Source of the DNA: Paenibacillus sp. L3-i20
Lineage (GTDB): Bacteria > Bacillota > Bacilli > Paenibacillales > Paenibacillaceae
DNA length: 64,000 nt
Assembly: GCF_022180385.2 (NCBI RefSeq)
Contig: NZ_BQME02000001.1
Span: forward strand, 2,327,178 to 2,391,177
Direction of reading: 5' to 3'
Shown in pieces: positions 31,464-39,782 of this stretch (the stretch's first letter is position 1; every line of letters begins with the position of its first letter). A model generated the notes under the pieces. It saw only the letters and a list, made by a program, of their open reading frames with translations, was not told where the DNA came from and made no database searches. A program made the position numbers and the translations under genes.

Positions 31464-31834
31464 ATCTTTATGTCTAAATATTTTAATGCAACACTGCGTT
31501 AATATATGGTAATAATATAAACTACTAAGCAGGGCGAAATTGGTAATGTAACGATAACAAACATGCATTCATGTGCGAGTAATAACTTGTTCCGCTTGAT
31601 CAAGATCTGCCGATTCTCCTGTCAACTTACACGATACCGCAAGTTGACTTCTACGAAGAATTGGAAATGAGATTTACGGTTCGTGAATAACTAGATAAGC
31701 TCGCTAATTGTATAAAGCCGTGCTTTCCCTTGCAGGAGGCTCGGCTTTATTGATTCAGTTAACCTAAATACGATGAGTTTGACTGAGCAGATGGTTAAAA
31801 TAGAGAATGCCTGTCGCTTAGCGGCACAGACCTT
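31464..31834. other. Intergenic, no gene seen
   Basis: No supported coding sequence. A hairpin ATAAAGCCG...CGGCTTTAT (31712-31750) lacks a T-run. Confidence 0.5.
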
Positions 31835-31873
31835 CATTAAAGGTCATTGTGTATAGCACAATGACCTTTAATG
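31835..31873. repeat. Perfect 17-bp inverted repeat
   Basis: The arms 31835-31851 and 31857-31873 are exactly complementary around a 5-nt loop. It lies just before the orphan promoter-like repeat. Could be a terminator-like scar or a protein site. Confidence 0.7.
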
Positions 31874-31880
31874 AATAGGC

Positions 31881-31932
31881 AAAAAGTTAATGTCATTTAT
31901 AGTAAATGTAATAAAATTACTTATAATGAGAA
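31881..31932 (+). promoter_or_regulatory. Orphan copy of a 52-bp promoter-like sequence
   Basis: The stretch AAAAAGTTAATGTCA plus ATAGT, TAAAATTA and TTATAAT matches position for position the region at 39142-39193 before the GNAT pair. No gene follows this copy; the tail of a chemoreceptor gene comes next. Confidence 0.6.
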
Positions 31933-31975
31933 TTTAATGATCTTAGTATGGCTAGTTATTGCTTATTTATTTGTA

Positions 31976-32094
31976 CTGGATGGTTAAGAAATTCAACATC
32001 CAAAACCAGTGATGTACTCCCTGAATGAGAGAGAAACTAGATAGAACAACACAAACTAGCTCGGGAAGCATAGACTTCTCGGGGCTGGTTTTTC
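31976..32094 (+). pseudogene. 3' tail and terminator of a lost chemoreceptor gene
   Basis: The frame ends VKKFNIQNQ-stop, matching [13 protein letters not shown] of the intact chemoreceptor at 46362-48446. The similarity continues past the stop (CAGTGATGTA then CTCCC/TTCCCC) and into the same terminator hairpin (GGGAAGC...CTTCTC-GGGCTGGTTTTTC). Only the last codons and the downstream region survive. Confidence 0.7.
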
Positions 32095-32233
32095 TAATAC
32101 AGTATTATTACATTTATAACTTGCTCAGAAGTATAAGCAATTCGTTTTATATCAATAGTGGAAACAACTAGTTTTAGAATACATCCATAAGAGAGATGGC
32201 ACCATTTGAACTATAAATTGTATGTGTCGATAT

Positions 32234-32277
32234 ATTTGGACAGGGGGTCAAATTCCATCACCTCCATACTCACCATG
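32234..32277 (+). other. Degenerate ssrA 3'-end copy (att-like scar A)
   Basis: TTGGACAGGGGGTCAAATTCC and ACCTCCA...ACCATGGAA align with the T-arm and acceptor end of tmRNA (20605-20642), with a 5-nt insertion before the CCATG. This fits an attachment-site remnant of an element that integrated at ssrA. Confidence 0.65.
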
Positions 32278-32402
32278 GAAAAACCGACCTTATAAGATTA
32301 ACTATCTGAGGTTCCTAATACAGTAAAGTTCAACATATCCCGACATGATATTCCATGATATACTAAATTAAACCAAATGAATATATAGTTCTTGGAGGTA
32401 CT

Positions 32403-32879
32403 ATGCGGAGACCAATATTAGGACTTAACACACAAGTGGAAACCCGTCTGGATTATACGCCTAGGCAGCAAGTCGTAGCTCGTTTAGAAGGAGTTGCACT
32501 AGAAAAGAGATTGCGTACGAAACGCTCAAGCTCTTTCGTTGAAGCGATGACTAAGCTTGATGTTAGCGGTATTGTTGCAGTTAAGGGAGAAGTTCAAGAG
32601 TTAATTGATCAAATTGCGAGTGAATTTCCTGAGCTAACGGTGGAGCAACTTGCTCTAGGTATTGTGAGCAAATGTTATCTGGGAAATCCTTATGAAGTTC
32701 ATTCGCTAGATACTAGATTACAGATTCTCGATCATTATAAACGAGGAGAAGCAGCACCTAACGGTATGGAAAAAGCTAGAAAGTTGGCTATGCATCCTGC
32801 TTATGCTTACATTGAGGTATACACGAATATGATCTGTGCAGTATCCAAATCCGGGGAAGTATCTATGATTAAGGAGTAG
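32403..32879 (+). CDS. Hypothetical protein, first gene of the Ycf46-like ATPase operon
   Basis: The 158-residue protein is not recognised. Its N-terminus is basic (YTPRQQVVARLEGVALEKRLRTKRSSS), the middle is helical (GEVQELIDQIASEFPELTVEQLAL), and the C-terminus is mixed (AMHPAYAYIEVYTNMICAVSK). No signal peptide or membrane segment. A GGAGG site is 7 nt before the ATG. The next gene starts 7 bp after its stop, so it belongs to a five-gene operon ending with the AAA+ ATPase. Confidence 0.75.
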   Translation: MRRPILGLNTQVETRLDYTPRQQVVARLEGVALEKRLRTKRSSSFVEAMTKLDVSGIVAVKGEVQELIDQIASEFPELTVEQLALGIVSKCYLGNPYEVHSLDTRLQILDHYKRGEAAPNGMEKARKLAMHPAYAYIEVYTNMICAVSKSGEVSMIKE

Positions 32880-32886
32880 ATGAGCG

Positions 32887-34590
32887 ATGTCAGATCGAAT
32901 AATTTCAACGGCTAATTTGAACCAGATTGAAAATTCATTGAGCGCAATTAATAATAATGTTCAAACCGTACATCGTAAGGTTGGTGCTGTGGAGCAGCAA
33001 CTGGGAGATACGCAGAGCGATCTTGCAGTGCTTGCGGAAGAGTTCCGTGAATTTGTTCGTCAAGATGCTTTGATTAAAAATGTCCAGCTAGCAGAGATGA
33101 GGCTTGTTAAGGTCAGACAAGAGCTTGAAAATAAATACGGTCACTATGAGGATGTTCGGCGGAAAGCGATTGGCATATTGCAAGCCGTTGACAGCAGTTT
33201 GGTGCGTAAGGATACCATTGAGAATGCTTCAGAAGAGCAACTGCTCGCTGCTCCACGTTATTGGTTGGCACCATGTTTAATCGCACTATCTGCTTGGCTA
33301 AGTGATAATAAGGAACTGGCGGAGAAGGCTGTAGTTGAAGCCTTGCGAAGAGATGATGAGAAGACATCCTTGTTTTTTGCATTGGTTACACGCCGAGGAG
33401 GCCGTTATCAATCAAGCCGTGCTTGGTTGGAACGATATTTTGGCCAGCAAGATCCAAATGAGCTCAAGAGAGAAATTGTTGTTTTGATCGACGGTTTCTC
33501 AAATGGAATATTTGGTCCAGAAGCCAGATCGAGATGCGGACTATTAATTAAAGGCTGGTTGGACGAGCTTTCGCAAAAAGCGGGCTTTATAGAAATACAG
33601 CGGGATCAATGGAAGAATGCGCTTTACTCTCGTAAAGAAAAGCTAGATACTACAAAATATCCACATTTGCAAAAGTATAGTCCGACATGGCCCCAGCTTC
33701 AACATGCGCTTGAGGGTGCAAAACTGCATGATATTATTTTTCAATATTTCAATTTTATACTTACGCAAGAGATTATTCCTTCGAAAAACTTGGCTTTTGC
33801 AGTAGACCAACTACTCGATATATTAGTTCGTGAATTCGATGGAGAAGAGCTACCGTTGCGCCGTGAAGAACGATTAAATGAATTAATTGTTAAAGAAGAA
33901 GGAGACAAAAATACAGCCCAGCATTTGTTCGCGAATGAGAAGGTCGTGGAGGAAGGACTTAATTTTACCCAGCTTCTAACCAATTTCTCCATGTATCCGG
34001 TAGAATCAAATGCTTCAGTTGCTACCCAAAAGCTGGCTATAGCATTATCGAAAGAATGGATTACTCATGCTCATGATGATCTGACGGCCGAAAATCGTAA
34101 TGCACTCCCTATAGATATTCAAATTACATTGGATGATTGGGCGGGCTATTCGAGGGACGGAAGTAATGAGGGAGAACTGATCTCCAGTTTGCAACAGCAT
34201 ATTCAATTGAAGAAAGAAGATGTGTTGAGAAGAAACAAACTTGGCGCCAAACATTGGGTATCATTGGTTGCAGGTATTGGTTTCTTTTTGCTAGGTTTAG
34301 GCACATTATTTTTGTTTATTGTATCGGCAATATGTACGTATATTTTCATACAAGGCCTGCGGAACGTAAGGGCGAATGTTAAAGTAATCGAGCAGAATTA
34401 TGAAGAAATTTTTGCCAATCATAAACAAATTTTAGTTGCAACGTTAAGCGATATTGTAGATTATCGCCGAGAATACGAGATTGAGGATGCAAAAGCAAGT
34501 AAAGTAGCCGAGCTGCTTGATCAAGTGACACCAGATCAATATACATATTCGACCTATGATTCTGCCAGAGCGGTTATCTCGTCAAAATAA
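32887..34590 (+). CDS. Coiled-coil protein with C-terminal membrane hairpin, unknown function
   Basis: The 567-residue protein begins with a predicted coiled coil (IENSLSAINNNVQTVHRKVGAVEQQL to about residue 110, read as heptads), followed by a helical central part without a recognised fold. Two hydrophobic segments sit at about 455-492 (WVSLVAGIGFFLLGLGTLFL and FIVSAICTYIFIQGL) and then a 75-residue helical tail. It is probably a membrane-tethered scaffold or partner for the ATPase encoded at 35340; this is inference from the operon. AAGGAG precedes the ATG. Confidence 0.75.
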   Translation: MSDRIISTANLNQIENSLSAINNNVQTVHRKVGAVEQQLGDTQSDLAVLAEEFREFVRQDALIKNVQLAEMRLVKVRQELENKYGHYEDVRRKAIGILQAVDSSLVRKDTIENASEEQLLAAPRYWLAPCLIALSAWLSDNKELAEKAVVEALRRDDEKTSLFFALVTRRGGRYQSSRAWLERYFGQQDPNELKREIVVLIDGFSNGIFGPEARSRCGLLIKGWLDELSQKAGFIEIQRDQWKNALYSRKEKLDTTKYPHLQKYSPTWPQLQHALEGAKLHDIIFQYFNFILTQEIIPSKNLAFAVDQLLDILVREFDGEELPLRREERLNELIVKEEGDKNTAQHLFANEKVVEEGLNFTQLLTNFSMYPVESNASVATQKLAIALSKEWITHAHDDLTAENRNALPIDIQITLDDWAGYSRDGSNEGELISSLQQHIQLKKEDVLRRNKLGAKHWVSLVAGIGFFLLGLGTLFLFIVSAICTYIFIQGLRNVRANVKVIEQNYEEIFANHKQILVATLSDIVDYRREYEIEDAKASKVAELLDQVTPDQYTYSTYDSARAVISSK

Positions 34591-34605
34591 AAGGAGTGAA
34601 TCTGA

Positions 34606-34800
34606 ATGTTAAATAGAAGCAGATCAATCATACAACATTCTACCACAGGTCCGTCTGCCGACATGCAAGCGAAGCTGGATCAGAAGATTGAACAATTGCA
34701 GAAGCAAACCGTCAATCAATCATTAGCGGAGAACTTTCCATCATGGGATTTGAATCCGCCTGCTGTATTAGTTCGAAGACGGAGCTCGAAATTGCTATGA
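34606..34800 (+). CDS. Small protein (64 aa) with C-terminal WDLNPP-RRR motif
   Basis: The protein has a helical middle (QAKLDQKIEQLQKQTVNQSL) and a C-terminal tail FPSWDLNPPAVLVRRRSSK that looks like a short docking motif. No family is recognised. It starts 15 bp after the previous gene behind AAAAGGAG, and its TGA overlaps the ATG of the next gene (ATGA), so the two are translationally coupled. Confidence 0.7.
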   Translation: MLNRSRSIIQHSTTGPSADMQAKLDQKIEQLQKQTVNQSLAENFPSWDLNPPAVLVRRRSSKLL

Positions 34801-35339
34801 ACCCTCCGCTCTATTATTCAGAATGGATGCAGCTGTTTAATCAGATAAAAGAGTATGGTCAGGAAGATGAAAAGATTATTGCTGTTCTGGAGAGAGGGAA
34901 GCTGGAATGGACGTCGGGCGTTGCGGATAAAATTGTGAATTGTACTTATGAAGTAATAGACTTCAAATTAAAGTATACGACACGCCTATTTCAGCAGGAA
35001 TTAGATCATTCGCGCGGTGAAGAAGCAGCTATTATTTCTTCTATTATCAATGCCCGCTACCGATTTGAATTACTGTATCGTTTATGCCGACTTTCTATAT
35101 TTCCGAATGAAATTAAGGAATCCCTGATAAATGTTGTTAGCAAGTATGTTGGAGATTCACAGGACGCTTTATTAGAAAGTGCAAAGCATGATCGAACAGG
35201 GCAGCTTGCTTATACCATTAGACATAATGGTCTGTTAAAGAAACATATGCAAGCACCGGCGGCAGCCGCACATGAGCGGATTGAACAGAAAGAGTCTAAT
35301 GCTAATTCATTTCAGTCTAAAAGAAGGGTGCTATATTAA
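34797..35339 (+). CDS. Hypothetical helical protein, 180 aa
   Basis: The ATG at 34797 overlaps the previous stop by 4 bp; the frame also extends 54 bp upstream but that would lie inside the neighbouring gene. The protein is helical and soluble (WMQLFNQIKEYGQEDEKIIAVL, YRFELLYRLCRLSIFPNEIKE) with a flexible Ala/Lys-rich C-terminus. No family is recognised. The ATPase gene starts at the very next base after its TAA, so the two are probably made in fixed ratio. Confidence 0.72.
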   Translation: MNPPLYYSEWMQLFNQIKEYGQEDEKIIAVLERGKLEWTSGVADKIVNCTYEVIDFKLKYTTRLFQQELDHSRGEEAAIISSIINARYRFELLYRLCRLSIFPNEIKESLINVVSKYVGDSQDALLESAKHDRTGQLAYTIRHNGLLKKHMQAPAAAAHERIEQKESNANSFQSKRRVLY

Positions 35340-36893
35340 ATGAGTGACTTGCAGACATGTATGAAAACGATGGAACAATATTTGAAAGCGAGAATTCCCT
35401 TTATTTCTATACGTACTGCGGAACGTTCTCGTGCACTCAGCTTTATAGCTCAATTATCAACAAAGTTAAATTTAAATATTGGCTACCACACGTTATCTCA
35501 GGGAATGAGAGATATATCAACCAATCGGCTTCTTAATGAGGACCGTTCAGTTATTGGCGGACTAGATTATGTGACGCAAAAAATCGGCCAGCTCCAAAAC
35601 CAAACGTTTATTTTTACAGAGGTGCAAGAGATTGAAGATGATACAAGAATGGCAAGACAGTTGCAAGATGCAGTAATGCTTGCTACGGAAACTGGCGGGG
35701 CTATTGTAGTTATTACAAATAATCCTGTCTGGGGGCCGCTGCAGCGTCTTGGAATGTCGATTACTCTCTCTCAGCCTAATGAGGATGAAATGTTGGTTAT
35801 TATTCGAGAACAAATTAATCCTTACCGGAGCGAGATGTTTATTGAGTGGAGAGAGGCTGAGGAGAGACAAGCAGCGGCTATACTTGCTGGCATTAGCCAA
35901 ATTGAGGCTGAAAATGTTATTGCAACATTATTAGCTAACGGTAGTATTACAAACGAAAATTTAAAGGAATTAATGCACGCCAAAGATAAAATTTTTGCCG
36001 ATATTTCTGGTATTGAACGAGTGATTGTAAGAGAGGGCTATCAAATTGGAGGTCTCGATGGTCTGAAATTATGGCTGGAAGCGAATCGTGAGCTATTGAC
36101 CGCGGATTTGCGTGAACGAGGCATTCGTCCACCAAGAGGAATCTTGTTGGTGGGGGTCCCTGGCTGCGGGAAGTCTTTATCTGCTAAGGCGATTGCCTCC
36201 TTATGGAACCTGCCGTTGTATCGTTTGGACTTATCGACCATACATGGACAGTATTTAGGCCAAAGTGAAAATCGTTTAAAAGAAGCATTATCAACAGCCG
36301 ATCATATGGCGCCATGTGTATTATGGATTGATGAAATTGAAAAGGGGCTTGCCGGTGCAATAGGAGGAGGAGATGGAGGCACCTCTATCCGTCTAGTGGG
36401 CCAATTCCTGTATTGGTTACAGGAAAGTCTCGCCAGAGTCTTTGTTGTTGCAACTGCCAATGATGTATCCAAGTTACCTCCTGAGCTACTGCGCAGAGGA
36501 CGTTTTGATGAATTGTTTTTTGTAGATTTGCCAACTGCCAGCGAACGAGAAGAAATTTTAAAGATCTATATTCAGAAAGGCTTAAAGAGAACCATATCCA
36601 ATGAATTAATGCATTCTTTAGTGAAAATTTCCGACGGTTTTGCAGGTGCGGATCTGGAAGCTGCTGTTCGTGATGTTGTGAAACAAGCGTTTGTAAAAGG
36701 TGATGATTCGATTACAGATGAAACTTTCATAAACATCTTTACAAATGTTGTACCATTATCACAAACAAGCCCTGAACAGATTGAAACGATACGTACTTGG
36801 GGAAAAGAAAGAGCAGTACCTGCTGGTAAATTAAATGAAGAACAGAACGGACAAGGTGTTCACCGGCCAAGCGGACGAAAGGTAATTGTATAG
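35340..36893 (+). CDS. Ycf46-like AAA+ ATPase
   Basis: The 517-residue protein has an N-terminal P-loop-less domain (~1-200) that resembles a degenerate AAA module (QTFIFTEVQEIEDD, AIVVITNNP), and a C-terminal classical AAA domain: Walker A VGVPGCGKSLSAK (271-283), pore-loop region HGQYLGQSENR, Walker B CVLWIDEIEKG (326-336), sensor N in VVATANDV, and arginine fingers RRGRFDE (385-391). This is the layout of Ycf46 ATPases of cyanobacteria and plastids, related to FtsH/Vps4. It lacks protease motifs. In this operon it probably remodels the membrane-bound coiled-coil partner; the cellular role is unknown. Confidence 0.85.
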   Translation: MSDLQTCMKTMEQYLKARIPFISIRTAERSRALSFIAQLSTKLNLNIGYHTLSQGMRDISTNRLLNEDRSVIGGLDYVTQKIGQLQNQTFIFTEVQEIEDDTRMARQLQDAVMLATETGGAIVVITNNPVWGPLQRLGMSITLSQPNEDEMLVIIREQINPYRSEMFIEWREAEERQAAAILAGISQIEAENVIATLLANGSITNENLKELMHAKDKIFADISGIERVIVREGYQIGGLDGLKLWLEANRELLTADLRERGIRPPRGILLVGVPGCGKSLSAKAIASLWNLPLYRLDLSTIHGQYLGQSENRLKEALSTADHMAPCVLWIDEIEKGLAGAIGGGDGGTSIRLVGQFLYWLQESLARVFVVATANDVSKLPPELLRRGRFDELFFVDLPTASEREEILKIYIQKGLKRTISNELMHSLVKISDGFAGADLEAAVRDVVKQAFVKGDDSITDETFINIFTNVVPLSQTSPEQIETIRTWGKERAVPAGKLNEEQNGQGVHRPSGRKVIV

Positions 36894-36925
36894 TACACGA
36901 ATGTGATTTGTTGTTTCTAAACAAG

Positions 36926-36975
36926 AGACCATACACTAAACACTATTTTAAAGTGTACAGTGTATGGTCTTTTTT
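36926..36975 (+). terminator. Terminator of the Ycf46-like operon
   Basis: AGACCATACACT pairs with AGTGTATGGTCT, with a further inner CACT...AGTG pairing, followed by six T. Confidence 0.9.
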
Positions 36976-37082
36976 GTTCTGTGATTTTTTGTGTACTTAG
37001 GAAGGAGTGAAATCTTCTAATGAAGGATCATGAACAAGTGTTGCGAGAAGGTAACACTGTGGTAGTTAAGTCGAGTATCTCG

Positions 37083-37233
37083 TTCAAGTGCCGATCTGCT
37101 GATTTGATTAAATGAGTGGCAGTCTCGTGGGGTCACAATTATATCTGACAAGGGATGACTCGATTTCTCGAGAACTACTGTAAATTTGATTCTCACCGTG
37201 CTTGCAGCACTCTCACAATTTGAAGGGACACTA
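37083..37233 (+). pseudogene. Decayed serine recombinase (resolvase) fragment
   Basis: Frames read RSADLIK, then after a shift GVTIISDKG-stop-LDFSRTTVN and LILTVLAALSQFE. The last segment matches the conserved helix of resolvase/invertase proteins (ILTVLAALAQFERE). A stop and a frameshift within about 150 bp show it is dead. Confidence 0.65.
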
Positions 37234-37274
37234 TATGTGATCGAGTATCCCTTCTATTTTAAATAATATGGAAA

Positions 37275-37454
37275 TTTTATGAAGTTGAACATATCAATGG
37301 TGTAGTGAGATTTGACAAGCCTCCGAACCCTTATATCGGATATATTACCAACGTTTATACCCACCCTGCGACTAGAAATCAAGGTATTGGTTCTAAAATT
37401 TTTACTGCCATGGAGCGGTGGTCAAAAGAGAAAGGTGTAGACCTTTGCTACTGA
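37275..37454 (+). pseudogene. Remnant of a GNAT acetyltransferase (acetyl-CoA site)
   Basis: The frame encodes PYIGYITNVYTHPATRNQGI and GSKIFTAMERWSKEKGVDL, the V-x-P-xx-R-N-Q-G-I-G acetyl-CoA motif. It ends at TGA shortly after and has no start or upstream part. Confidence 0.7.
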
Positions 37455-37735
37455 AATATATTTGAGGAAGAGATTCTCGCCACACCATAAGCATACTGAC
37501 TAAAGTTGAGTAATAGCTGTATTCTTACTAGTAACAGGGAAGTGAGTTAACTATTATAAGCTTAAAATGTTATAGTTAATATGTCATCCAAACATGTAAC
37601 GATCCTAGTCTTGTACTTCTAATATCAGAGAGCACGATTAATACAATAGAACTTTGTCCCCATATGCATGATGATTTATTTAATAGCTTGGGATGCTCAT
37701 GCGGCTTGCAGTTATTACTCTATAGGAGATGTTAT

Positions 37736-38542
37736 ATGCATAAGAATGTATTTATCCGCAATAATGTAAATATTTCAGGAAAAGGTACCAAGCATATGAT
37801 TTTCGCTCATGGATTTGGTTGCGATCAGAATATGTGGCGTTTTGTTGCTCCTACTTTCGAAAGTGACTATCGTGTTGTACTTTTTGATTTTGTTGGGTCT
37901 GGCAAATCTGATATACAGTCTTATGACACTACGCGATATAGCCAATTAGATGGGTATGCACAAGATTTGCTCGACATTTGCGAAGAAATCGATCTAAAAG
38001 AAGCTGTCCTCGTTGGGCATTCTGTAGGTGCCATAATTGGGATACTTGCATCAATCAAACGACCAGAGTTTTTCAATCATTTGATTCTAATTGGTCCTTC
38101 ACCTCGTTATATTAATGAATTTCCAGAATATATTGGTGGTTTTGAATATAAAGATCTCGAAGAACTACTCAACTTAATGGCAAAGAATCATATTGATTGG
38201 AGTAAATACCTTGCACCACTGGTAATGGGTAATGCTGAACGTCCTGCACTTGCTCAAGAGCTGGAGGAAAGCTTTTGTTCAATTGATCCCATAATTGCTC
38301 AACAGTTTGCTAATACTACTTTCTTTTCCGATAATCGCAAGGATTTGCCTAAAGTGTCAGTTCCCTCTCTTATTTTGCAATGTAGTCAAGATGTAATTGC
38401 GCCGCTTGAAGTAGGTGCTTACGTTCATTTGAATATTCCAAATAGTACTTTTCAAATTATGGAGGCAATTGGTCATTGTCCTCATATGAGCCATCCTTTA
38501 GAGACTATTGAATTGATAAATGAGTACCTTGATGCTCGCTAA
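37736..38542 (+). CDS. rsbQ: RsbQ-type alpha/beta hydrolase (energy-stress regulator)
   Basis: The 268-residue protein aligns closely with B. subtilis RsbQ: HGFGCDQNMWRFVAP, DFVGSGKSD, the nucleophile elbow VGHSVGAIIG, an Asp in QCSQDVIAP and the catalytic His in GHCPHMSHP. RsbQ binds or hydrolyses a small ligand and is required for the phosphatase RsbP in the energy-stress branch of sigma-B control. The ATG at 37736 after AGGAG is preferred to the upstream frame. It is followed after 24 bp by a PAS protein resembling the RsbP sensor domain. Confidence 0.92.
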   Translation: MHKNVFIRNNVNISGKGTKHMIFAHGFGCDQNMWRFVAPTFESDYRVVLFDFVGSGKSDIQSYDTTRYSQLDGYAQDLLDICEEIDLKEAVLVGHSVGAIIGILASIKRPEFFNHLILIGPSPRYINEFPEYIGGFEYKDLEELLNLMAKNHIDWSKYLAPLVMGNAERPALAQELEESFCSIDPIIAQQFANTTFFSDNRKDLPKVSVPSLILQCSQDVIAPLEVGAYVHLNIPNSTFQIMEAIGHCPHMSHPLETIELINEYLDAR

Positions 38543-38566
38543 TCTGGTCTAGAAAGGGGCTTATCA

Positions 38567-38911
38567 TTGGACGAACAAATAAAAGATGTTGAGAATGGGT
38601 ACTTTGTCTTAAATGAACAATATAGAATAGTTAATGCAAATGAAGTCTTTCTAAATATAGTAGGATCTGATTATGATATTAAAGGATTAGTGGGATGCCA
38701 ATTCGACACTTTTTTAACCCCGTCTAGTTCATTGTTTTACCATTTGTATTTTCATACGTTCATTTTAATGAATGGAAAAGTTGAAAATTTGAACCTTGTT
38801 ATTAAATCTGTTGATGGAAACAACAGTATTCCTATACCTATTCGATTGCATGCAGAACAACGAGTACAGGATGGGAAAATGCTATATGATTGTTTTATTG
38901 TTATTGAATAA
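38567..38911 (+). CDS. Stand-alone PAS protein, RsbP-like sensor without phosphatase
   Basis: The 114-residue protein is a single PAS fold (GYFVLNEQYRIVNANEVFL, ... HLYFHTFILMNGKVEN, IPIPIRLHAEQR) that resembles the N-terminal PAS of RsbP. It stops with DCFIVIE at the point where RsbP continues into a coiled coil and PP2C phosphatase; none is encoded downstream. Start is TTG at 38567 after AAAGGGG. With RsbQ it forms a two-gene module. It may signal to a separate effector or be a truncated RsbP. Confidence 0.78.
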   Translation: MDEQIKDVENGYFVLNEQYRIVNANEVFLNIVGSDYDIKGLVGCQFDTFLTPSSSLFYHLYFHTFILMNGKVENLNLVIKSVDGNNSIPIPIRLHAEQRVQDGKMLYDCFIVIE

Positions 38912-38988
38912 TGAGTAGAACAAAAATACAATCATTCCGCTGAGCTTGTTTTTCTTTGCCCACACCTCATATAAGATTCAAATTTCAC

Positions 38989-39029
38989 GGAAACTACGTA
39001 GCATAACTAGCTGCTAGGTTTCTTTTTTT
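38989..39029 (+). terminator. Terminator after the PAS gene
   Basis: GAAAC...GTAGC pairs with GCTGC...GTTTC (38990-39022), followed by seven T. Confidence 0.65.
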
Positions 39030-39141
39030 ATTCTGGAAGTAGAAAATATGTAACCCCTAGTAACGAAATACTCCTTTCAAAATTTTTCATTGATGTAACT
39101 ACCGACAATTTTCAGGTCCAAGTGAAATAACTTTAAATGAA

Positions 39142-39193
39142 AAAAAGTTAATGTCACTAATAGTCAACTCTGTAAAATTAATTTATAATAGAA
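39142..39193 (+). promoter_or_regulatory. Promoter region of the GNAT pair, copy of 31881-31932
   Basis: AAAAAGTTAATGTCA followed by AATAGTCAA, TAAAATTA and TATAAT lies 26 bp before the first gene. Similarity to the orphan copy is about 80 percent over 52 bp by eye. TATAAT is a plausible -10 box; no clear -35 consensus, suggesting activator control. Confidence 0.55.
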
Positions 39194-39218
39194 CAAAAGA
39201 ACTAGGAGATTTAACATC

Positions 39219-39782
39219 ATGAACGAATCGTTTTCCGTCTGCGCCAGCGAAATGTATCAACGAAAGTATATGGACTTTCTATTGACACATTACGTAGATT
39301 TGCGGCTGCCGTATCCCTTTCCTGATGCGTTTGGCTTTATCGCAAGTCCCGTCCTGCTGGGGCAGGAATGTTTTCTTTGTTTGGACGATGAAGGGGAAGC
39401 CATTGGCGCATTCGGATATATACATGGCACGGGCGAAGGTAACTTCGAAGATCGGCATATTGTGCAGTTGCAGGTAGCCTTCCTGATTGAATCGCATAGG
39501 AAGACGGCAGTGTTTCTTCATGGTTTGATGGTGCTCGCTGAGCACATGAACGATCTCAATGAAAAGGTAACTGAGCTCGTATTTTGGTCGGGTACGGAGG
39601 ATAACTATACGACAAGGATGTTCGGCAAGTTTGCCGAACGAACGAGCATCGGAGAGTCTGCCATTGAATATCGGGTTGCGCTGCCGCAGTTAAATGCCTA
39701 CTTAGCTAAATTCAGGCGCAAGGCGCCGAGATGGCAATTATTTGCCGGTAGTGTGGATGGTCCGAGGAGGAATCGGCAGTGA
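39219..39782 (+). CDS. GNAT-like protein, first of a tandem pair
   Basis: The 187-residue protein has a GNAT-like strand-helix layout: a short acidic hairpin (CLDDEGEAIGAFGYIHG), a core strand (HIVQLQVAFLIESHRKTA), a helix (VFLHGLMVLAEHM), then FWSGTEDNYTTRMFGKFAER. The canonical acetyl-CoA R-x-x-G-x-G/A loop is not clear, so acyltransferase activity is not assured. It shares the motif KFAER-(T/I)-S-xx-ES and overall pattern with the next gene, indicating duplication. AGGAG precedes the ATG; its TGA overlaps the next GTG by 4 bp. Confidence 0.7.
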   Translation: MNESFSVCASEMYQRKYMDFLLTHYVDLRLPYPFPDAFGFIASPVLLGQECFLCLDDEGEAIGAFGYIHGTGEGNFEDRHIVQLQVAFLIESHRKTAVFLHGLMVLAEHMNDLNEKVTELVFWSGTEDNYTTRMFGKFAERTSIGESAIEYRVALPQLNAYLAKFRRKAPRWQLFAGSVDGPRRNRQ

